DNA from: MGIIb-O3 sp046710875
Lineage (GTDB): Archaea; Thermoplasmatota; Poseidoniia; Poseidoniales; Thalassarchaeaceae
Length of the DNA stretch: 11,785 nucleotides
Reading direction: 5' to 3'
NCBI GenBank assembly: GCA_046710875.1
Contig: JBKEHQ010000041.1
Coordinates: forward strand, 1 to 11,785
In this document: piece after piece, positions 7,348 through 11,785 of the stretch
Numbering within the stretch: position 1 is the stretch's first letter
Layout: the number at the start of each line of letters is the position of its first letter
The notes under the pieces: generated by a model
What the model saw: only the letters and a program-made list of their open reading frames with translations
What the model was told of the DNA's origin: nothing
Database searches by the model: none
Program-made: the position numbers and the translations under genes

Positions 7348-8370
7348 ATGAATCGGGGTCCTGGTGGAGTCCACTATGAAGGTTCAGCAGCGAATAGGTT
7401 ATGGCATAAATCTGCAATAGGACGCGTGATGTCTGAAGATGTGATGTATTTAACTAATGCAGAAATGTTATTCTGTAATGAGCATAGGAATATAGATTTA
7501 CCTAGTGAGAATTGGATTACTGAATGTTTGAAATTAAATCCAGATTTGATTGAAGAATACACAATATTAGAATCATTAAGAAAACCAGGTAATAAAATAA
7601 TGTTATCGGAAAATTCATTAAATTTTGATTTTAATATTCAAAGTGAATCATGGGGACTTAGATGGCCATCAGACCATCACCCTAGGAATGAAAAACCTAT
7701 TTCTGAAATTCGCTGGTTTCACTCTTCCTGCCCATTAAATATTGAAGAATTATATCAATGGTGTGAAAATGTAACTCAAAATGATCGTATTGCAGAAGTA
7801 TTAATTGTAGATAATGAATTAGCAGTAGTCACATATAGAATCCAAATATTAAGTCCGAAAGGCGATATGCCTATTCCCAAGAAAGATGATTATTATGAAA
7901 TTAATCAAATACAGGGTTCCATTAAATTATCAAATGGTAATATCTTTATCCCATATGATGGTCAATGGGCATGGGAAAATATTGGCATACCTTATTCAGG
8001 CGGTAGAATTTTAGATGAAGATATTCAGAATATACTTGCTTATTTCATATCAGAAGAAGAGGAAGTCATTGACATATCCACTAGTATAAAATTAGATTTG
8101 ATTAATAGGGGATTACATCCTAGACCTGGATTTAAATATGGTTCTAAATGGAGATGTTATGATACCGCATTAGGCGACGATCATGCTCCTTGGCTTGTAG
8201 TTCATCCAGACAATGGCCCCATTAACTGGGAAGAAGCGTGTCTTTCGTCTAGATTAGCAGCAGGAGTTAATAAAAAATGGTTATATCCTATTAAAAACGA
8301 AATTTGGAATTATATTTCGATAACACGGCCACCGGCTGATTCTAGATGGAATAATCCAACGAAACGCTAA
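7348..8370 (+). CDS. endA: tRNA-splicing endonuclease, two-unit (alpha2) archaeal type
   Basis: This enzyme cuts introns out of precursor tRNAs at bulge-helix-bulge structures. The 340-residue length and two-fold layout match the Archaeoglobus/Thermoplasma type, in which two fused units make one subunit and two subunits make the enzyme. The N-terminal unit (1-165) has GRVMSEDVMYLTNAEMLF and EYTILESLRKPGNKIML, the counterpart of the 'YxVYxDLRxRGNKV' segment, and lacks the catalytic triad, as expected. The C-terminal unit has GLHPRPGFKYGSKWRCY (255-271), then H279 in GDDHAPWLVV and K309/K310 in RLAAGVNKKW, giving the catalytic Tyr-His-Lys set (Y271, H279 and one of the two lysines). The end, with Trp-rich ITRPPADSRW, is slightly extended. 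No ribosome binding site is seen before the ATG. The next gene, on the other strand, ends at the very next base. I am confident in this call although overall similarity is low. Confidence 0.9.
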   Translation: MNRGPGGVHYEGSAANRLWHKSAIGRVMSEDVMYLTNAEMLFCNEHRNIDLPSENWITECLKLNPDLIEEYTILESLRKPGNKIMLSENSLNFDFNIQSESWGLRWPSDHHPRNEKPISEIRWFHSSCPLNIEELYQWCENVTQNDRIAEVLIVDNELAVVTYRIQILSPKGDMPIPKKDDYYEINQIQGSIKLSNGNIFIPYDGQWAWENIGIPYSGGRILDEDIQNILAYFISEEEEVIDISTSIKLDLINRGLHPRPGFKYGSKWRCYDTALGDDHAPWLVVHPDNGPINWEEACLSSRLAAGVNKKWLYPIKNEIWNYISITRPPADSRWNNPTKR

Positions 8371-10323
8371 TTACTTTGTTTTTTTCTTATTTGTAAGTAG
8401 AGATAATGCAAGTAAAATTGAAATTAAAAATAATCCGTTTCCTGGTTGAGATATCCAAGGTAACAACCCTTCACCAATAAATGGTGATTCTGCTTGGAGT
8501 ATTATGGGCAGTCTTTGTTCAAGTGAATTACCATCGATAAAGATTATTTCTCCCTTGGCGACCATTCCACTTTCCAATAATCCGTCAGGAGATACTTCAA
8601 GAATTATTGGTTCCCCGGGATTTAATCGACCTTGAGTAATCGGTTCTGATATCCTACTAATTGCACCAGATACCGAAATAGAATAAATTCTAGATTCGTT
8701 TCCAATATATTCTGGATATATCGCTACTCTAGAATCTTCATTCCAAGGGATTACTATTTCTATTTCTTCCAATATTAATTTATGGCCAATTTTTATCCAA
8801 TTTATTTCAATATCAATAAATGATGAATTATTGCAACCAATATATCCTTTTAATTGGCCATTACTTCGATCTATATTAGAATAATTTAGTAAAGGAATCT
8901 TAGTAACGCCAGTATTAATTTTATAATTATTGAAATTCTTGATTCCATTGTATGTGACATTCAGATTTAAATCGCATGACTTATTAGACATTATGTCGAT
9001 ATAAGTTATCTCATTTGGTAATAATTCAATTGGACTCCTAGGTGTTAATATATCGATAGATTTATCTTCATAATTTTCAAAATTAATGGTCATATTAACA
9101 ACATTACTATTTTCGTCTAAATTAGAATTAATTATTGTTGCCGTCCAAGTTACCAAGCGTCCATGATTATCCCTAACATGGATTCCTTTGTTACCAAATG
9201 AGCTACCATTTTTAAATAAATCTCCAGCCTCTCCCATATTTCTTCCCCTTTGCAATGCATCATTGCCATCTGCTTCTATGATCTTCAGCCATGCTACATT
9301 TGGATCAGTATTAACAAGATTATAATCTAAATTACCATTCTCTAAATCTTGGTGCTCAACCAATAAACCTGAACTAGGCAGAGAGCTGTCAAAACCATTA
9401 GATCTTACAGACATTCTGATTGATTCACTAGGTGAAATTATAATTTTAATGGTATGTCCACCTTCAGAGATCGGGGATAAGTGTATTGAAGATTGATTAT
9501 TGGGGATTATCGTAATAGAATTTCCTGCCCCAATTAAATCCAGAGTTGAGGCACTGGGAAGAGAAGGTATCTTCCCATCGCCATTCCAGTTACCTCCTGC
9601 CATAATATCCCAAATACCCAATCCATTCCAACTAGAAGAAGGCGACTTACTATGAACATCATATAGATCTACTGCTCCCATTTGATGTAACATTTCATGC
9701 ATAATGGTCCCTAATCCTGATGATAGAGAAACAATTGTATAATGCTCTATTGACCATTTAGAGATCTCTATTGGTTGATCAATTCCTGAAAAATGGCTCC
9801 AAATTGAGGAAGTTATTCCACTAGACTCCTGGGCATTCCCTGAATGAATAATCAATAGGCGGTCCACTATTCCATCATTATTGAAGTCCCATTTTGATAG
9901 ATCAACATCACTTAATAGTCCGTTAACAGCTTCTTTTACTAGATTTTGGACACCATTACTATCTGTCACATCCCTTCCATTTTCAGAATCTTTGCCCCAA
10001 AATGATTCAGATTGATCAGTATGCCATACTTCATCGATAATAGTTACATTTAGATTAGATTTTGGACTTATAGATTTTATATATGATACCGCAGAAAATT
10101 CACCTTCAAAAATATCAGGGAGTAACCTAGTGTCAAAAAAATTATCAGAGAATTCTATTTTCAAAATTAGCCATTCTTCGTCCTTTTGTATTGGAATCAA
10201 ACTATTTTCATCATCTACAGTGACATTTGAATTTAATCTATTTTCAATATATTCAGAATTTAATTGAGCAAACATTCCGCCAAAGATAAGCAAAGTAGCC
10301 AGCACCACACTAACCCTGTTCAT
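8371..10323 (-). CDS. Secreted M6-family metalloprotease with C-terminal membrane anchor
   Basis: A 650-residue extracellular zinc protease of the M6 (immune inhibitor A-like) type. Residues 1-20 are a Sec signal peptide without twin arginines. An Asp-rich loop at 146-154 (DFNNDGIVD) followed by LLIIHSGNAQESSG matches the calcium-binding stretch ahead of the M6 active site. The zinc site is HEMLHQMGAVD (H209, E210, H213, D219), followed by LGIWDIMAGGNWNG (235-248), the usual Met-turn-like segment. Residues about 265-415 continue the M6 core. About 420-615 look like beta-sandwich domains of unknown kind. A helix at about 627-643 and a tail of lysines (NKKKTK) anchor the protein with the catalytic domain outside. 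It is preceded 48 bases upstream by the tatC-like gene. It would degrade extracellular protein and fits with the peptidase elsewhere in the window. Family strong; substrate unknown. Confidence 0.9.
   Translation of the reverse strand: MNRVSVVLATLLIFGGMFAQLNSEYIENRLNSNVTVDDENSLIPIQKDEEWLILKIEFSDNFFDTRLLPDIFEGEFSAVSYIKSISPKSNLNVTIIDEVWHTDQSESFWGKDSENGRDVTDSNGVQNLVKEAVNGLLSDVDLSKWDFNNDGIVDRLLIIHSGNAQESSGITSSIWSHFSGIDQPIEISKWSIEHYTIVSLSSGLGTIMHEMLHQMGAVDLYDVHSKSPSSSWNGLGIWDIMAGGNWNGDGKIPSLPSASTLDLIGAGNSITIIPNNQSSIHLSPISEGGHTIKIIISPSESIRMSVRSNGFDSSLPSSGLLVEHQDLENGNLDYNLVNTDPNVAWLKIIEADGNDALQRGRNMGEAGDLFKNGSSFGNKGIHVRDNHGRLVTWTATIINSNLDENSNVVNMTINFENYEDKSIDILTPRSPIELLPNEITYIDIMSNKSCDLNLNVTYNGIKNFNNYKINTGVTKIPLLNYSNIDRSNGQLKGYIGCNNSSFIDIEINWIKIGHKLILEEIEIVIPWNEDSRVAIYPEYIGNESRIYSISVSGAISRISEPITQGRLNPGEPIILEVSPDGLLESGMVAKGEIIFIDGNSLEQRLPIILQAESPFIGEGLLPWISQPGNGLFLISILLALSLLTNKKKTK
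8375..8393 (+). terminator. T-rich tract after endA, likely archaeal-type transcription terminator
   Basis: Immediately after the endA stop, the plus strand reads ttt-g-ttttttt-c-tt-a-ttt, with seven T in a row at 8379-8385. Archaeal RNA polymerase terminates on such U-rich stretches without needing a hairpin. The tract is also the lysine-rich C-terminal coding end (NKKKTK) of the opposite-strand protease gene, so one stretch would serve both purposes. Function is inferred from position and composition. Confidence 0.5.
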
Positions 10324-10371
10324 ATGTTGGCGTAGAAGATATAAGATTTTAATTAATTGTAATGATGTTTG
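10324..10371 (-). promoter_or_regulatory. A/T-rich spacer upstream of the M6 protease gene, possible promoter
   Basis: On the minus strand, the stretch at about 10339-10358 reads as an A/T-rich block containing TTAATTAAAA and then TTATAT, 16-35 bases before the protease ATG. That position suits an archaeal TATA box feeding a short-leader or leaderless transcript. No ribosome binding site is visible next to the ATG. Read-through from the upstream tatC-like gene is equally possible. Confidence 0.25.
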
Positions 10372-11472
10372 TCAAGATATAGAATCATGCAAAGTATTTA
10401 ATTTCCATATTTCATCGTCTGAAAATTCTGAATCCATCCATTCTAGACCTAATATCTTACAATTATTAATTTCTAAGATATTTTTAAAGTTATTAGGAAG
10501 AGGTAAGCCGTCACAGCCAGTAATTATTATTTGAGATATATTATGCCCAATTACCATTTCAATTAATTTATCTTGTTCTTCCCCATTTAGGCAAATAGCA
10601 CTGCATTTTGGCATTGCGACCCCTGCGGGTTGGAAGTTTGTTGGAAATTTTGGACATGCACCTTCACAATTGCAATCTATAATTGAGTACTTTTCAGAAT
10701 TACCTTTACTAGATATACGTTCATTTACAGTATATGATCTTCTACCTATTGGATAATTAGGAATAGTATGAGAAAATAAATTAGCCATTGAGATAATTAA
10801 AATTGCAATTATTAGTTTTAAACCTTCAAATTCATCTGGTAGAGATACAATTATTAAACTAGCACATAATAAGATAATCTTTTCATTTAAGAAATTACTA
10901 TTACTTTCAAATAATCCTAATAATCGTGCCAAGCATATCGAAATTGTACTGAATGAAAATATCAAAAATATCCAGGATATTCCCATTGTAAATTTAAAAA
11001 TAGTAGTTACATCATAACGATTATCTACTCCATAAATTGAGACTTCAGTCGATAATTCATTAATAATATTAGGTAAAATGATGAACCAGATTGACAATAA
11101 TGATACTGGAATCATTACAAGATTAATGAATAATAATATAGAAAGCCAAGATTTTTCGCTAGGAAGAAGGCCATTTTTGAAAAATTTGAAGATTGAGTAA
11201 GATAGAAAGGGCATAATAGAAATTAATGACAATACAAATATCATTGACCATTGAATTTCAATCCATTCATATGGTCCATAGATTGTAAGTTTTGAATTAA
11301 TATTCGAAATATTTAAAGAATTTACCCAATGTGAAATTATATCCTCAATAAAAAATGCCCATAAAAAAGAAAAAATAATAAATAGAGTGAGATTTATTCT
11401 CAATAAATAAACCAAGTCACGTAAGTGTTGATTAACTGATTTTTTATTATCTTTGGATACTAAAACAACCAT
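10372..11472 (-). CDS. tatC: TatC-like twin-arginine translocase subunit fused to a Cys-rich HdrA-N-like domain
   Basis: Residues 1-235 resemble TatC, the membrane receptor of the twin-arginine export pathway for folded proteins. They have QHLRDL (15-20; TatC 'HLxELR'), a hydrophobic segment at 24-42, IYGPYEW (64-70), FFKNGLLPSEKSW (97-109; TatC 'F..PGL...E', with E106 at the conserved glutamate), and further helices at about 77-94, 109-134, 158-182, 197-211 and 214-232, six in all. The usual first-loop glutamate is D19. Beyond the last helix, about 265-345 form a soluble domain with CxCxxxC (C267, C269, C273), CxxxC (C290, C294) and C320. The last part (EEQDKLIEMVIGHN, then ISQIIITGC) resembles the N-terminal domain of HdrA; MvhD is an alternative. 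This tail should face the cytoplasm. TatC proteins normally end shortly after helix six, so the extension is unusual. It starts one base after the preceding gene's stop. Confidence 0.72.
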   Translation of the reverse strand: MVVLVSKDNKKSVNQHLRDLVYLLRINLTLFIIFSFLWAFFIEDIISHWVNSLNISNINSKLTIYGPYEWIEIQWSMIFVLSLISIMPFLSYSIFKFFKNGLLPSEKSWLSILLFINLVMIPVSLLSIWFIILPNIINELSTEVSIYGVDNRYDVTTIFKFTMGISWIFLIFSFSTISICLARLLGLFESNSNFLNEKIILLCASLIIVSLPDEFEGLKLIIAILIISMANLFSHTIPNYPIGRRSYTVNERISSKGNSEKYSIIDCNCEGACPKFPTNFQPAGVAMPKCSAICLNGEEQDKLIEMVIGHNISQIIITGCDGLPLPNNFKNILEINNCKILGLEWMDSEFSDDEIWKLNTLHDSIS

Positions 11473-11473
11473 A

Positions 11474-11785
11474 TCACAAAATATCCTTTACCTTAGGTTC
11501 CGTTGAAGCTGATCTTATTGTACGATAAACGCCGTATGCCGACCATGCGCTAATAAAGAACATTGAACCAATAATAAAGTAAGTTAAATCAGTAACTCCA
11601 GCATCTTCACCAACTAATGCTTGCGGAGGGAATTCCAAAGTTGCATCATTTACTAACCACCTAAATCCAAGATAGAATGAAACAAAAGTATATGAAATCC
11701 TTCTTAATGCTTCAGGATAGGCTAATTCTTTAGCGAGATATTCCGGTCCCTCTCCATATCTTCGTTCTAAAATTTCCCTTTGGAA
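11474..11785 (-). CDS. C-terminal end of an unrecognised membrane protein, 5' end outside window
   Basis: An open frame enters from the right edge and ends with TGA at 11474-11476, one base before the ATG of the tatC-like gene (TGATATG), so the two are probably translated together. It encodes 103 visible residues. A charged start (REILERRYGEG, about 3-13) is followed by a moderately hydrophobic stretch (about 32-45, YTFVSFYLGFRWLV), a loop with acidic residues, a clear membrane helix at about 67-88 (FIIGSMFFISAWSAYGVY) and a basic tail. I do not recognise the family. Being partial, it cannot be tied to a function, but its coupling to a translocase-like gene suggests a membrane complex or energy-metabolism context. 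Confidence 0.75.
   Translation of the reverse strand, partial: FQREILERRYGEGPEYLAKELAYPEALRRISYTFVSFYLGFRWLVNDATLEFPPQALVGEDAGVTDLTYFIIGSMFFISAWSAYGVYRTIRSASTEPKVKDIL

Noticed and set aside
10372..11472. A frameshift or chimera joining two separate genes into the TatC-like fusion
   Set aside because: The frame is continuous with no stop or awkward junction, and base composition is even across it. An assembly artefact cannot be excluded from sequence alone but nothing suggests one.
1..11785. CRISPR arrays, insertion sequences, tRNA or rRNA genes, prophage genes
   Set aside because: No spaced direct repeats, transposase motifs or inverted-repeat-bounded segments were seen, and no gap between genes is long enough (all are about 55 bases or less) to hold a tRNA.

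Overview
The window is a compact, AT-rich stretch of archaeal chromosome. It is almost all coding, and the longest gaps between genes are about 50 bases. The gene mix points to a euryarchaeon of the marine Poseidoniales (Marine Group II) type. It holds an archaeal geranylgeranyl-reductase-type flavoprotein, a two-unit archaeal tRNA-splicing endonuclease, secreted proteins with a C-terminal membrane anchor (a PKD-type surface protein and an M6 metalloprotease), bacterial-looking metabolic genes (MqnC, aminopeptidase P, an RfaE-like sugar kinase), and no rRNA or tRNA genes. The lineage is inferred from gene content and base composition. No single marker here proves it.

Layout. Bases 1-2037 (+): the 3' part of a geranylgeranyl reductase-like flavoprotein, then, one base after its stop, an unrecognised two-helix membrane protein. 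Bases 2034-7300 (-): four genes read leftwards, in the order RfaE-like PfkB kinase, PKD-type surface protein, aminopeptidase P, MqnC-like radical SAM enzyme. The last two are only 4 bases apart. The mqnC-like stop overlaps the stop of the membrane-protein gene tail to tail. Bases 7348-8370 (+): tRNA-splicing endonuclease, divergent from the kinase. Bases 8371-10323 (-): M6 metalloprotease, whose stop abuts the endonuclease stop with no spacer. Bases 10372-11785 (-): a TatC-like translocase subunit with an unusual cysteine-rich C-terminal domain, preceded at a 1-base gap by the end of another membrane protein that runs off the window.

Functional themes. MqnC (futalosine menaquinone route) and a prenyl reductase lie near each other but are convergent, so a shared quinone theme is only a hypothesis. 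The aminopeptidase, M6 protease and surface protein fit a protein-degrading heterotroph. The most unusual items are the TatC-like protein with an appended Cys-rich domain that resembles the N-terminal part of HdrA, the PfkB kinase with altered active-site motifs, and the MqnC-like enzyme lacking a normally conserved His. No mobile element, CRISPR array or RNA gene was seen.
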